DNA of 59,946 nucleotides from Vibrio cincinnatiensis DSM 19608 (GCF_900167345.1 NZ_FUXB01000018.1:1-59946); one strand, 5' to 3'; shown: positions 9,101 through 17,011, counted from the first letter of the stretch. Notes: a model not told the origin generated them from the sequence alone. Numbers and translations: made by a program.

Positions 9101-10011
9101 ATGACTATCAAAATCAGAAAGAACAGTTACGAATAGCCGCTATTGTTGAGGCTCTTGGTTTAGATAAGGATTTACTTCTTCAGTTGATGACTGGTGATGT
9201 GAATGAGCAGAACATTAACCGCTTTGGTCGCTTTGATACACTGAAATCAACGGTCGATAGAAGTAAGGCAAAAGTCTACTTTGAGCGCATTGAAGGCGCG
9301 ACGATCCCCCCGTTCAAACTGAACATGCGCATTGATAAATACCTTCAAGAGTTTATCTTTGGGCAAGCGGAGGATTTTCTGGAAGATAGTCGAATAGACA
9401 CTCATGAAGAGAGTCAACATGTTTTCCCTAAGCCGCTTGTTTTTGGTGATATTAAGCTCTATCAAGCAAACCAAGTTCTAGAGCTTGAAAACGCTGTTGA
9501 GTTGGGTTCAGTTACCTTTAAAACAGATACTTTGTATGAAGATAATCCGGCGTCACTATTATCAACTGGTTACTACAATGAGCTTAAACAACTTGGTGTG
9601 GTATCTTCTCATGTTTTAGATACGACGCTTACAGCACTTTTAGAGCTTGAACAAGTAACCAAAGAGCTTGATCTTCCCCTTTATCAAGAAGGTCAGAGTG
9701 GCATTGTTTGGGCTCTCAAAGAGGCGCGAGAAGGAAGTGTCGTTGATGAATTCATTGCGGTTGCCATTCAATATGCAGGTGATGAAAGTTATAAACCATT
9801 TATTGATAACATAATTTACGATGGTGCCAAAAGTGCTCTGTTTGCCAGCTTTGTTGTATTGCCCAAAATGGCATACAGCAAACTAAAAGCTAAGCATGAA
9901 CAACAAAAAGAGCGTAATGCTGAAAAGGCTGCAATTGAAAGTTCGCCAAACGTCATTGATTTCAAAATGAATAAGAAACTAGCTGAAAAATGGAAAGGCA
10001 CTCAGCATTAG
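6175..10011 (+). CDS. hsdR: Type I restriction endonuclease/translocase subunit HsdR
   Basis: HsdR translocates and cuts unmodified DNA as part of the R2M2S complex. The N-terminal PD-(D/E)xK nuclease is seen in GDVLLLINGMPVIHIELKRSG (about residues 143-163). The superfamily 2 helicase motor follows: Walker A HTTGSGKTMTS (about 302), DEAH box FIIDEAHRS (about 414) and motif III GFTGTP (about 450). Motif V/VI-like sequence is DQMLTGFDSK and QAFSRTNR. The layout is EcoR124-like, but at 1278 residues it has a longer C-terminal region than EcoR124 HsdR. The operon looks complete and in frame. Confidence 0.95.
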   Translation: MTTFKTEAQFEQTFIEVLTQKGWEPEVLKNKTEAELLQNWANILFENNRQQDRLNDVPLTATEMQQIIEQIKELKTPLKLNGLINGKTVAIKRDNPDDLLHYGKEVSLKIYDRQEIAAGQSRYQIAQQPKFERGSPLRNDRRGDVLLLINGMPVIHIELKRSGVPVSQAVNQIEKYSKEGIFNGLFSLIQVFVAMEPNEAKYFANPGLDGKFNPDYQFHWADFNNEPVNHWKDIASTLLSIPMAHQLIGFYTVADDTDGVLKVMRSYQYYAANAISDRVAKTSWKQLGGVNNKDRLGGYVWHTTGSGKTMTSFKSAQLIAQSKDADKVIFLMDRIELGTQSLIEYQGFASDGEVVQATENTHVLVTKLKSTAPADTLIVSSIQKMSNIFEETDNEGVATNSADIEKIRAKRLVFIIDEAHRSTMSGGKEDKEGMLVRVKKTFPKALFFGFTGTPIHEENQVNSNTTTDVFGNELHRYSIADGIRDGNVLGFDPYKVSTFKDGELRKEIALQQAKANSVTDAMADPAKKKKFNHFMNDVPMAGYKDATGKYHKGIEDYVPKSQYLTDAHQEKVVADILDKWDVLSQGSKFHAIFATNSIAEAIDYYHRLKAEKPELKISALFDPNIDNDGSGERGPTFKGDGLEEIMADYNARYGLEFDFARHSAFKKDIAARLAHKEQYKNIHKEPSKQLDLLIVVDQMLTGFDSKWVNTLYLDKVIKYQNIIQAFSRTNRLFGPDKPHGIIRYYRYPHTMEQHINDAVKLYSGDKPIGLFVDRLVSNIELMNRLSADISELFASAGIENFETLPDDVELCAKFTELFNTFNKHLEAAKVQGLNWEQSTYTDSLEGESGVEREVTLAIDELTYMSLVQRYKELAGKRDGNGDGSGSDVPFDISGYLTEIDTGKIDADYMNSRFDKYLKELNQHQDSTSVEVTLNELHKTFASLNQSEQKYAKLFLHDLQRGDAKLIEGHTFRDYINDYQNQKEQLRIAAIVEALGLDKDLLLQLMTGDVNEQNINRFGRFDTLKSTVDRSKAKVYFERIEGATIPPFKLNMRIDKYLQEFIFGQAEDFLEDSRIDTHEESQHVFPKPLVFGDIKLYQANQVLELENAVELGSVTFKTDTLYEDNPASLLSTGYYNELKQLGVVSSHVLDTTLTALLELEQVTKELDLPLYQEGQSGIVWALKEAREGSVVDEFIAVAIQYAGDESYKPFIDNIIYDGAKSALFASFVVLPKMAYSKLKAKHEQQKERNAEKAAIESSPNVIDFKMNKKLAEKWKGTQH

Positions 10012-10083
10012 ATTTGAAAATAATCGAGCACGTGCTGAATGCGTAAACCTAGGATGTTTTATTGATTGAATTAATTCAACCTT

Positions 10084-10103
10084 AGAGGAGGTTTTCCTCC
10101 TCT
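10084..10103 (+). terminator. Stem-loop after hsdR
   Basis: Perfect 8-bp stem AGAGGAGG-TTTT-CCTCCTCT, 73 bases after the hsdR stop. It lacks a strong U-tract, so it is probably an accessory terminator or mRNA-stability hairpin ahead of the second hairpin at 10143. Confidence 0.45.
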
Positions 10104-10142
10104 ACTGATGCTGATTTTAGGTTTAAAGCAGAGTGCTAATTG

Positions 10143-10161
10143 GGGCGATTTTTCATCGCCC
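10143..10161 (+). terminator. Terminator-like hairpin between convergent hsdR and the 347-residue gene
   Basis: GGGCGAT-TTTTC-ATCGCCC is followed on the plus strand by TATTTATTTGTTT, consistent with an intrinsic terminator for the hsd operon. It overlaps the stop codon of the convergent minus-strand gene. Confidence 0.6.
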
Positions 10162-11204
10162 TATTTATTTGTTTGCTCAGGTATCGTAGCTTCAAGCACC
10201 ACTGCGTTTTTGATGTCATTATCAATTGATTTAGCAGATACGACTAACTGAATTGATGTTTTACTCCACTCTCCGTACTGCAATGCTCGGATAAATTTTG
10301 AATCTAGAGAGTAGTCTTGTACCTTGGCCGTGAATTCGTCTTTTGTCTCAATATTCTTTAGACGAACTTTAAAACAGTCAGGGTCAGAGGAGTCAACTAG
10401 AAGAATTCGAAATAAAGCATTAAATGCTACATCAATGGATTTGCGACGAGCATTTTTGCTTAATTCTGTTGCGGTTTCTCCCTCTATCTCAATACCTTGG
10501 ATAGTACTTTTACTCGATGTACCCAATTCTTTGATAAGAGCTGATTTAGAATCAGTTGCTACATTATTTAGCGCTGAGATTTGTATATTGCTTGCTAAGG
10601 TTTTAGTTAGCAACCTAGTTCTCTCTGTTTCCTGTTCAGATAGGAAACGTTGGTTGGTTAGCATTTCACGAGTTTCTTCACTCTTTACTTCGGTTTCTCG
10701 GATTTGACGGCGATGTTCTAGGTATTGAGCATAGCTTGTCTTGCCTGCCCAGATCAGACCAAGACTCACCAATGTAATAGCAAGTGTTGTAGGATCCATT
10801 TTATCAATTACCTTTGAACCGATGTTTGTTAGAAGAGACTGTAAGTCAATGCTTGTAGTTGTACTGCCTTTCCCCACTTTGACTTGAATTTCTAGATCTT
10901 GTCGTTCTTGGTTTGTCAGTACATTGGTATTTGGTGTACCGTATTTTACCAAACAATATGAGCGGTTAATCCCTTTTTGGATCTCAAGAAAGCCTTTCAT
11001 TAATGATGGCGTTAATGAAGAATCAAATTTTTCGCCAACAACATGAATGTTAAGTGACGGCCATCCATCAAACGTAACGTGACATTGCTCTCCTTGAATC
11101 TCTTTGTCTACCAATTTACGGAGGTATTCAAATGCTTCTTCTTCATTCGAAATAGTATAATCCATATGCTTCAGCCTGCATTTCATTTTCTTATTGTTGA
11201 GCAT
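10161..11204 (-). CDS. Hypothetical protein with one central membrane helix and coiled coil
   Basis: I do not recognise the family. The N-terminal 130 residues look globular and mixed alpha/beta. A hydrophobic segment (about residues 143-160, LAITLVSLGLIWAG) could be a single membrane anchor. It is followed by a charged, Glu/Arg-rich probable coiled coil (about 165-215) and a C-terminal globular domain (about 245-340). The start is uncertain: Met14 (11165) begins MDYTISNEEEAF and has a weak AGG ribosome site, while the listed ATG at 11204 has none obvious. It sits alone between the restriction operon and the integrase, a position typical of cargo. A role in defence is only a guess from location. 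Confidence 0.6.
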   Translation of the reverse strand: MLNNKKMKCRLKHMDYTISNEEEAFEYLRKLVDKEIQGEQCHVTFDGWPSLNIHVVGEKFDSSLTPSLMKGFLEIQKGINRSYCLVKYGTPNTNVLTNQERQDLEIQVKVGKGSTTTSIDLQSLLTNIGSKVIDKMDPTTLAITLVSLGLIWAGKTSYAQYLEHRRQIRETEVKSEETREMLTNQRFLSEQETERTRLLTKTLASNIQISALNNVATDSKSALIKELGTSSKSTIQGIEIEGETATELSKNARRKSIDVAFNALFRILLVDSSDPDCFKVRLKNIETKDEFTAKVQDYSLDSKFIRALQYGEWSKTSIQLVVSAKSIDNDIKNAVVLEATIPEQTNK

Positions 11205-11512
11205 TTAACCGCAGTTTGACAATGATACGCAAGAGAAAGGAATCACTGTAAACGGAAAGGTCTTTTAGCTTCACATAAAAAGTCCAATTCATCTATTATT
11301 GGAACAAGTTCCTGATATGTAGAGAATTAACGTTTACTAATAAGCCCCTTCATTAAACTTTTTGGTCATGAATGGCGTGAAGTTGGTTTTTAATGTTGCC
11401 GTACCCAGATTGATTTTTATTGATTGTATAACTCGTTAAATGCCTTATTTAATGCGATCTAGAAGTACATCCGCTTCCATGTGGTGGGTATAGGCATAGA
11501 GTTATATGGTAA
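11205..11512. other. Intergenic region between the hypothetical gene and the integrase
   Basis: About 300 bases that are AT-rich near the hypothetical gene, with no frame of convincing length. It should contain the promoter of the minus-strand 347-residue gene, but no box is clear enough to call. Confidence 0.3.
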
Positions 11513-12754
11513 TCAACCTGCAAGTTTAAGCCCTTTTCTTCTCGCGAGTGATACATTTCCCTCAGCAGAAGCGGTGATATGATCGCTCCACCAGCACATG
11601 AGCTTTCTGCGTTGCTCAAGATATTCAGCACGATTATAAGCTTTCCTAACTTCATTCTTATCAACATGAGCTAATGCAGCTTCAATAACGTCAGGATTGA
11701 ATCCTTGCTCGTTAAGAGTGGTACTTGCTAATGCTCTTAGCCCGTGAGAAACCAACTGTCCTTCAAACCCCATTCTTTTCAGTGCCATATTAGCGCTCTG
11801 ACTATTTACATGGCTTTTGGGATTTTTGTTACTTGGAAAAATGAATTCTCTATGACCACTGATGGGCTTCATTATTTCTAAAAGTGCCAAAGTTTGCTCT
11901 GTGAGAGGGATTGTGTGGGGACGCTTCATCTTCATTCTTTCTTCAGGAACAACCCACACTTTATTTTCAAAATCAATGTCCTGCCAACGTGCTGTAGCGC
12001 TTTCAATTGGCCTTGTCATCGTGTGTAGCTGCCACTCAAGCAAGCAACGAGTAGATAGTGTAATGTTTGCACCAGCTATAGCTTGCATCAACTCTGGTAG
12101 TCTTTCTGGTTCGATAGTTACCATATGCTGGCGTTTAGGGGCCGGAAAGAGCTTGGTGATGTCTGCTAGGTAGTTTACTTCAATGTCACCGGATGCCACA
12201 GCAAGGCGCATAACCTCATTGATTATACGACACAGTCTTTTAACTGTTTCTAAAGTTCCTTGTGCTTTTACTGGCTCAAGAATACTGAGTACTGTTCTGG
12301 GTTTGATGTCTTGAATGGGGACATTCCCAAGTTTAGGTAGGATATGTTTCTCAAGAGCACGATAAGCTTTATCTGCTGTTTCTGGTTTTACGCTTTCTTT
12401 TTTGAGTGCTAACCATCTATCAGAAAATTTACTAAAGGTATTTTCAAGCTCGGCTCTTTCTTTTAAGAGCTGTTCATCTTTATGCTGCTTGGGATCGATA
12501 TTTAGAGCTAAAAGAGTTTTTGCTTCAGAACGTCTTTTCCTTGCCTCGGCAAGAGAGACATCAGGAAAACTGCCAAAGCTTATGTTGTTTCTTTTTTTTG
12601 TTATTGGATGAGTGTATTTCAGAATCCATAACTTTGTGCCATTCGTTTTAACACGCAATTGAAGGCCATCACCATCAGAGAGAGTGTATTCTTTGTCGGA
12701 TTCTTTAGCTTGTTTAACTTGAGTGTTAGTTAAAGGGACCACTCTTTTTGCCAT
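11513..12754 (-). CDS. P4-type tyrosine recombinase (island integrase) with Arm-DNA-binding N-terminus
   Basis: This 413-residue site-specific recombinase probably integrates the outer element at the tRNA 3' end. The N-terminal DUF4102/arm-binding domain is clear (YTLSDGDGLQLRVK, ISFGSFPDVSLAEARKRR). The core-binding and catalytic domains follow. The first catalytic Arg is in HTMTRPIESATARWQDI, the His-x-x-Arg box is HGLRALASTTLNEQG, and the final His and Tyr are in LAHVDKNEVRKAYNRAEY. The gene starts about 165 bases from the tRNA-derived repeat at 12920-12965, the usual arrangement for tRNA-targeting islands. The upstream region carries repeated TGGTACATT motifs. It looks intact. Confidence 0.93.
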   Translation of the reverse strand: MAKRVVPLTNTQVKQAKESDKEYTLSDGDGLQLRVKTNGTKLWILKYTHPITKKRNNISFGSFPDVSLAEARKRRSEAKTLLALNIDPKQHKDEQLLKERAELENTFSKFSDRWLALKKESVKPETADKAYRALEKHILPKLGNVPIQDIKPRTVLSILEPVKAQGTLETVKRLCRIINEVMRLAVASGDIEVNYLADITKLFPAPKRQHMVTIEPERLPELMQAIAGANITLSTRCLLEWQLHTMTRPIESATARWQDIDFENKVWVVPEERMKMKRPHTIPLTEQTLALLEIMKPISGHREFIFPSNKNPKSHVNSQSANMALKRMGFEGQLVSHGLRALASTTLNEQGFNPDVIEAALAHVDKNEVRKAYNRAEYLEQRRKLMCWWSDHITASAEGNVSLARRKGLKLAG

Positions 12755-12787
12755 GATGTACCACCAAAATAGTCGATATTTAGCCGT

Positions 12788-12808
12788 TGGTACATTCGAT
12801 GGTACATT
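12788..12808. repeat. Tandem TGGTACATT motifs upstream of the outer integrase
   Basis: TGGTACATT occurs at 12788-12796 and 12800-12808 (12-base period). An inverted ATGTACCA lies at 12756-12763, overlapping the integrase start. Clustered short repeats here are typical of integrase or excisionase arm sites or an autoregulatory operator. This is inference from position only. Confidence 0.5.
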
Positions 12809-12919
12809 AAAACGTGGATGTTACAAGATGAGCATAGACAGCTATAGACAAAGATTGCTTGCTAAGTATTGATTTTATTGGGGTAGATAGACGTTGGTAG
12901 ACATATGTAGAAGAGAAAG

Positions 12920-12965
12920 TGGTGGCCCCTCCCAGACTTGAACTGGGGACCAATCGATTATGAGT
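12920..12965 (-). repeat. Attachment-site copy of the tRNA-Ile2 3' half (att junction between two islands)
   Basis: This 46-bp stretch matches the 3' part of the tRNA-Ile2 gene at 29996-30041, from the anticodon loop to the encoded CCA, with two differences. The differences are compensatory: CCCAG/CTGGG here against CGCAG/CTGCG in the intact gene, so the T-stem still pairs. After the shared sequence the copies diverge (TAGCC against CGACT), so this is a fragment and not a functional tRNA. The direct repeat brackets the inner island, as expected for integration at a tRNA 3' end. Confidence 0.9.
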
Positions 12966-13085
12966 TAGCCACTAACGCAGGAAGTCTAGGAAAACCGAGG
13001 TAAATTAAGCGTAACTAAAAATACCTTAAAGTATTTACTAAACAGTAGTTTAGCGTAGTTTTGGTAAAAGTGTCAAAACTAGTGA

Positions 13086-13103
13086 CTGTACCGCTATTGT
13101 ACC
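13086..13103. repeat. CTGTAC-N6-TGTACC motif near the left end of the inner island
   Basis: CTGTAC-CGCTAT-TGTACC closely matches CTGTAC-TGATTT-TGTACC at 29919-29936 beside the other integrase (15 of 18 positions, same orientation). Both lie just inside the island's ends, so they are candidate integrase or directionality-factor binding sites. Confidence 0.45.
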
Positions 13104-13284
13104 GTTTCTAGAGTATTCAGGAATCTAGCAAGATTGCGGTGATAATGGCTCATGTTTAGTGTTTTTTATGTCATTATGAACGCACTTTTTTATTAATCCC
13201 CGTAGAGCTCATGGGAAGAGCTCTAACGTGCGGTGGATCTTGTTGAACTTTAGGTTTAATTCTCGTTCGTTATACTCAAAATTA

Positions 13285-15108
13285 TCATAAAGGGAAAAAA
13301 CCATAGCGACCTTCATTATTTTTTCTTGTGAACTTTATATATTTCATTTTGTTAATTAAGTCTGTGTCAGGTTCTCTGTTTTCAAAAACAATGATTTGCT
13401 TGTCTAGATAAGAATCACATAAATCCCTATAAAATGAGTATATTACATCTTCTGAGATTTCATCCTCTGGATCAGCAACCTCACCCGCATCTCTATCTGC
13501 ATCTTTAAATGTTGTGATCGGGGAGTCTAATACTACAAACTTTGGATGTCGTTCCGCCATTGTCTCCATTAGCCCAATGATATAAGCAGAACAACTTACA
13601 GCTCGATAACCCTTACCAAAATCTACTCTTGGACTTCCTCCAATAATTAAATCTCGTGTTGACTTGTCGTATTCGGTAGGTTTATAGTCAGGAAATCCCC
13701 AGCGATTAAGAATTGCCTCAACATTTTTTGATAATTTAAATATTTCATCTGAATAATCTGACTGGAAATAATCAACATCCAATGTTGTGTTTTTTATAGA
13801 TAATGAATTTATTTCATCAGTAATTCTAGATTTGTCTTTAACTTTATGTTCAATATTATATAGATCTCTTTTGTTTTTAATAATATCTGTGTGTATTTCA
13901 TTAAAGTCTGAAATATCGAAAGTTAAATAATTTTTTTTACCATCAATATTTTCAAGTTCTGAATTTAACTCCTTTAAACTATCTTCGTTTAACTTTATGT
14001 TGTTTACAATATCCAAAGTTGCCAATTTTAGATCTTCAATTTTCAAATCAATTTTGTTTATTTCTGCAAGTGTGCCATTTAAGACGGAGGACATTTTTTC
14101 AGAGCCAAACCCGGTATTCTCAGGTATTTTTTGCTCACATGTAGGGCATGAAGCATAGCTGTAATTTTGAAATTGCCTCGTGGATTCATTGATGGCAATC
14201 AATCTATCTTTATCAGAGTTATACTTGGAAGTTAATAGTTCGAATCGAGATTTTAGTACTTTGTCTTCTCTAATTTTATTTGAAGTTATATCAATGTCTT
14301 TTAATATTTTTTCTTTTAATTTAATTTGTTCTTTGCTATTGGAAAAGTAATTTTCAAATTTATAGCTTAATAATGAATATTTTTCTTCTAAGTTTTCTAT
14401 TTCTTTTTCTAATTCGTTTTTTTGTCCCATTAATTCATCAGTGTCATAAGGATAAATTGTGTCGATTATACCCTGTAATTCGTAAATCTTCGAGTTGTTC
14501 TTGTTGAACTCTTTAGCTTTTGGAATTAGGCTTTTTATTTCTTTGTCATCTAAGTTTGTTAGTAATGTCCTCAAAAAAGAGGTTTCAAGGGTTCTTTCAC
14601 CTTTGTCACCAGTTCCAAGGGGAGAATGCTCTCCTACAATCCTTGCTTCATCCATAATCAGTACTTGTTCGAGGACACGTAGGCTCATTGATGAATTAGT
14701 CAGCTTTTCTTTACCTTTTAGTAATAACTTATCGTTAAGGCCAAACTTTCTCAATAAATAATTGGATAGATTACTAAATCCGTTTGCATGCTTTATCTTT
14801 AGTTCTTCAGTTGTAATATGACCATTTTGGTCAATTTCTTCAATAATAACAGTCTTCCCATCTATTAGACTGCGAGTTATAACTGTTAAATTTCCGTTAT
14901 TCTCTAACGTTAACTTTAAATTTGTATATCCATTGGATTGTTTTATTTTTTTAGGAGGTTTGGTTGCACCAAAAGCATATTTAAAACATTGAATAACATA
15001 TGACTTGCCGGTATTAGATGGACCAACGACTACGTTAAGACCTTTTTTAAATTCTAAGTATGCGGTTGGCTTGTTGTCACCCAAAACTTCAATTTTACTA
15101 ATAATCAT
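13285..15108 (-). CDS. ABC-3C conflict system SMC/RecF-like ATPase (DUF3732-type)
   Basis: This is an ABC ATPase with SMC-like architecture and the sensor/motor component of an ABC-three-component system. Walker A is GPSNTGKS (residues 29-36 from the ATG at 15108). A long coiled coil follows, interrupted by a zinc-hook-like CPTCEQKIP. The C-terminal half has the Walker B region KFVVLDSPITTF and ends in GRYGFFPL, an ending I associate with DUF3732 ATPases. The ATG at 15108 is preferred over the TTG at 15123. It overlaps the upstream gene by 11 bases, so the three genes are translationally coupled. The DNA is strikingly AT-rich compared with the tra genes, indicating a separate origin. Confidence 0.85.
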   Translation of the reverse strand: MIISKIEVLGDNKPTAYLEFKKGLNVVVGPSNTGKSYVIQCFKYAFGATKPPKKIKQSNGYTNLKLTLENNGNLTVITRSLIDGKTVIIEEIDQNGHITTEELKIKHANGFSNLSNYLLRKFGLNDKLLLKGKEKLTNSSMSLRVLEQVLIMDEARIVGEHSPLGTGDKGERTLETSFLRTLLTNLDDKEIKSLIPKAKEFNKNNSKIYELQGIIDTIYPYDTDELMGQKNELEKEIENLEEKYSLLSYKFENYFSNSKEQIKLKEKILKDIDITSNKIREDKVLKSRFELLTSKYNSDKDRLIAINESTRQFQNYSYASCPTCEQKIPENTGFGSEKMSSVLNGTLAEINKIDLKIEDLKLATLDIVNNIKLNEDSLKELNSELENIDGKKNYLTFDISDFNEIHTDIIKNKRDLYNIEHKVKDKSRITDEINSLSIKNTTLDVDYFQSDYSDEIFKLSKNVEAILNRWGFPDYKPTEYDKSTRDLIIGGSPRVDFGKGYRAVSCSAYIIGLMETMAERHPKFVVLDSPITTFKDADRDAGEVADPEDEISEDVIYSFYRDLCDSYLDKQIIVFENREPDTDLINKMKYIKFTRKNNEGRYGFFPL

Positions 15109-15544
15109 CGCTAAGCCTAACAAGGTTAATATTACTTCTATACTTAAATTTTAAATTATATAAATTATCTTCTATCCAAATTAAGTTTTTCCAAGCCAAT
15201 TTGTAATAGTTTGATTTCAAACACGAAACAAACTCATGAGTTAAATCGTTAGCTTCATATACTATACCGTCACTATCATATAATTTATTAATTAGGCCAC
15301 GACTAATAAATAAGTCCAAAGACTCGTGTAACGTCGACCGTTTATGGGGAAGTTCGGCTAAGTAATTTGGAACAACTGGGTGTAGATTTCTTGGTCCTTC
15401 AAACTCTTCCGAATATATAAGAACAAAGTCTAAAAAAGCTAACTCATCTAGGTCCAGTTTTTTACCTTCGAGACAATTCAAAATCATTGCTATCCTAGAA
15501 CCAATCTCAATAGGATTATTATATATCATTGTCGAGTTTTTCAT
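15098..15544 (-). CDS. ABC-3C system middle component, MC2-like
   Basis: This small protein (148 residues from Met5) matches the pattern of the MC2 middle component: YNNPIEIGSRIAMIL near the N-terminus, a LDELAFLDFVLIYS helix, then LHPVVPNYLAELPHKRSTL and SLDLFISRGLI, a winged-helix-like fold. Middle components are thought to bridge the ATPase and the effector of ABC-3C systems. The chosen ATG overlaps the effector stop as ATGA. An alternative ATG lies 12 bases upstream at 15556. Gene order effector, MC2, ATPase, all on the minus strand with overlaps, supports one operon. Confidence 0.8.
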   Translation of the reverse strand: MKNSTMIYNNPIEIGSRIAMILNCLEGKKLDLDELAFLDFVLIYSEEFEGPRNLHPVVPNYLAELPHKRSTLHESLDLFISRGLINKLYDSDGIVYEANDLTHEFVSCLKSNYYKLAWKNLIWIEDNLYNLKFKYRSNINLVRLSDDY

Positions 15545-16608
15545 TTTTTTACCCATCGAATAATTTGATCATTGACTAAGTGATGACATAAGCCTTTCTT
15601 ATCTTGAGTTTTTATATAATGAACTAGCGGATGAGATGTATAGTTTATATTAACGGCGGTTTCCGACGTCTTTAAATATTTTTCATAGCCATCACTATGT
15701 TTCTGCCTAAATGTTGGCGATATAGCTTCGTAACACTCATCTTTAAGATCCTCAAAGCCATTTGGTAACCAATCTCGAGAGAACTTTTCTAAAGCATCAG
15801 CCGAAAAATAGTTATTTCTAGCACTTCTAAACTCTGAATTATAGTCAAAGTCATCCGTTACATTTGATAGGTTAATTTGCTTACCAGATATCTCAGAAAA
15901 TGCGTCAAGTAATTCGTCCAAGTATAATTTTTCATGGGCTTCAACAGTCGTCGGAGCTTTGGGCACCCTAGGTCTTACTCTAGTGGTGTGGCCAAACCTA
16001 AAGTCATAAAATCGAGTCTTCGAGTGCAGATCTAAAAGCATCATGGGAGGTATATCGTCAAAGATTTCAAAATCAGTGTTAAGAACATAGTCCTTAAATT
16101 CACTTTCTAGAGGTACCTCTTGAGTCTTTGTTATCTTTTTCTTACAGGTTGTATCCCATCTTTCCAGTAGCTCTTTCTTGATATTTTCTGGAGAGCGCAA
16201 CATTTTCATTAAGTCATTGCTGTTACCCTCTGGAGAGACAAAGTAGAACTTTCTTGGCCACGAATAGTCTCCGCGGTAGCTGTAGAATAGAACTTTGCCT
16301 ATTTCTAGTATTGCATCTGCAACACTCAATTTCTTTCCGTAATGTTTACATTGGAAGTTTTCCCACTCATCACCACTATAAGCTATTATGTCTCTACCTA
16401 AATCGCCTCCGCCGCCACAGCGGACAACCTTGTCATATTGTGTTTTCCAGTAACTCACTAACTCTAAAGTGAAATCTTCCCATGTTCCGTCATCCATAAT
16501 TCTCATACGATCTAATGGTGAGACAGGAGTGCCTGTTTGAAAGTTTATTGCGGTCAACTGTAGAGCACTTAAATCAACATCCTCTATTTCTAGTTCGTGA
16601 ACTTCCAA
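15541..16608 (-). CDS. ABC-3C system effector: PD-(D/E)xK nuclease fused to ABC-3C C-terminal domain
   Basis: The N-terminus looks like a restriction-endonuclease (Mrr-like) fold: Glu44 in TWEDF, GRD at residues 71-73, and a Gln86-x-Lys88 motif in NFQCKHY. The C-terminal part (about residues 225-350; FSRDWLPNGFEDLKDECYE, NPL-like SHPLVHYI, KKGLCHHLVND) resembles the conserved C-terminal domain that ties effectors to ABC-3C systems. The start is TTG at 16608 because AGAGGTTAGG precedes it and the first in-frame ATG would remove about 34 residues. It is the first gene of the operon. DNA cleavage on infection or invasion is the expected role, inferred from the family. Confidence 0.8.
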   Translation of the reverse strand: MEVHELEIEDVDLSALQLTAINFQTGTPVSPLDRMRIMDDGTWEDFTLELVSYWKTQYDKVVRCGGGGDLGRDIIAYSGDEWENFQCKHYGKKLSVADAILEIGKVLFYSYRGDYSWPRKFYFVSPEGNSNDLMKMLRSPENIKKELLERWDTTCKKKITKTQEVPLESEFKDYVLNTDFEIFDDIPPMMLLDLHSKTRFYDFRFGHTTRVRPRVPKAPTTVEAHEKLYLDELLDAFSEISGKQINLSNVTDDFDYNSEFRSARNNYFSADALEKFSRDWLPNGFEDLKDECYEAISPTFRQKHSDGYEKYLKTSETAVNINYTSHPLVHYIKTQDKKGLCHHLVNDQIIRWVKK

Positions 16609-16861
16609 AACCTAACCTCTTGATAGAATTTTTGTAGTTTAATTAGTAAGCTATACCTAGTAGTATACACTGTTGCATATTCAAATATAGAGATCATGGC
16701 TTGATTAACTAAGTCTGATACATACCTTTCCTTATGATATAGAGGTGGTTATGTAAGGTGTTGATATAAGTCGGTTTTGGTGTAAATAGGCAGAATGCAC
16801 CTTACAAAATTTATTCAATATTTGTTTATTTAGAAAAGTGACTGCACTTTCTGTCCGAGAG

Positions 16862-17011
16862 CTAGTTAGGTAATGCTTTTTTATTTGCTCTGCGCTTTCT
16901 CAATACCTCTCTGGCCCATTTGGACGACTCCTGCATATCTTTCCTCAAGTTTTCCTTTTCGGCCTCTGTAAGGGGGCGTGGTGGCTCTGTATTGGGTTCT
17001 TTTCTTTTCAT
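16862..17011 (-). CDS. Small basic hypothetical protein (49 residues)
   Basis: A short frame preceded by a strong ribosome site (AGAGGTAAC, then ATG) encodes a highly charged peptide starting MKRKEPNTEPPRPLTEAEK and ending RRANKKALPN. The middle is predicted helical, with a Lys/Arg-rich C-terminus that could bind nucleic acid or a protein partner. I know no family for it. It lies between the ABC-3C operon and the mobilization backbone, on the same strand as both. The good ribosome site and sensible composition make it likely real. Confidence 0.55.
   Translation of the reverse strand: MKRKEPNTEPPRPLTEAEKENLRKDMQESSKWAREVLRKRRANKKALPN

Larger units (their letters stand above)
12809..13284. other. 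Junction region holding the tRNA-derived att repeat
   Basis: No gene is seen. The region includes the att repeat (12920-12965), the CTGTAC/TGTACC motif (13086-13103) and an 8-bp hairpin TAGAGCTC / GAGCTCTA (13203-13225) downstream of the ABC-3C operon, which may help end its transcript although no strong U-tract follows. Confidence 0.5.

Noticed and set aside
12922..12990. Possible second tRNA gene at the island junction
   Set aside because: Only the 3' half is tRNA-like; sequence 5' of the anticodon loop does not form acceptor or D arms. It is an att remnant.
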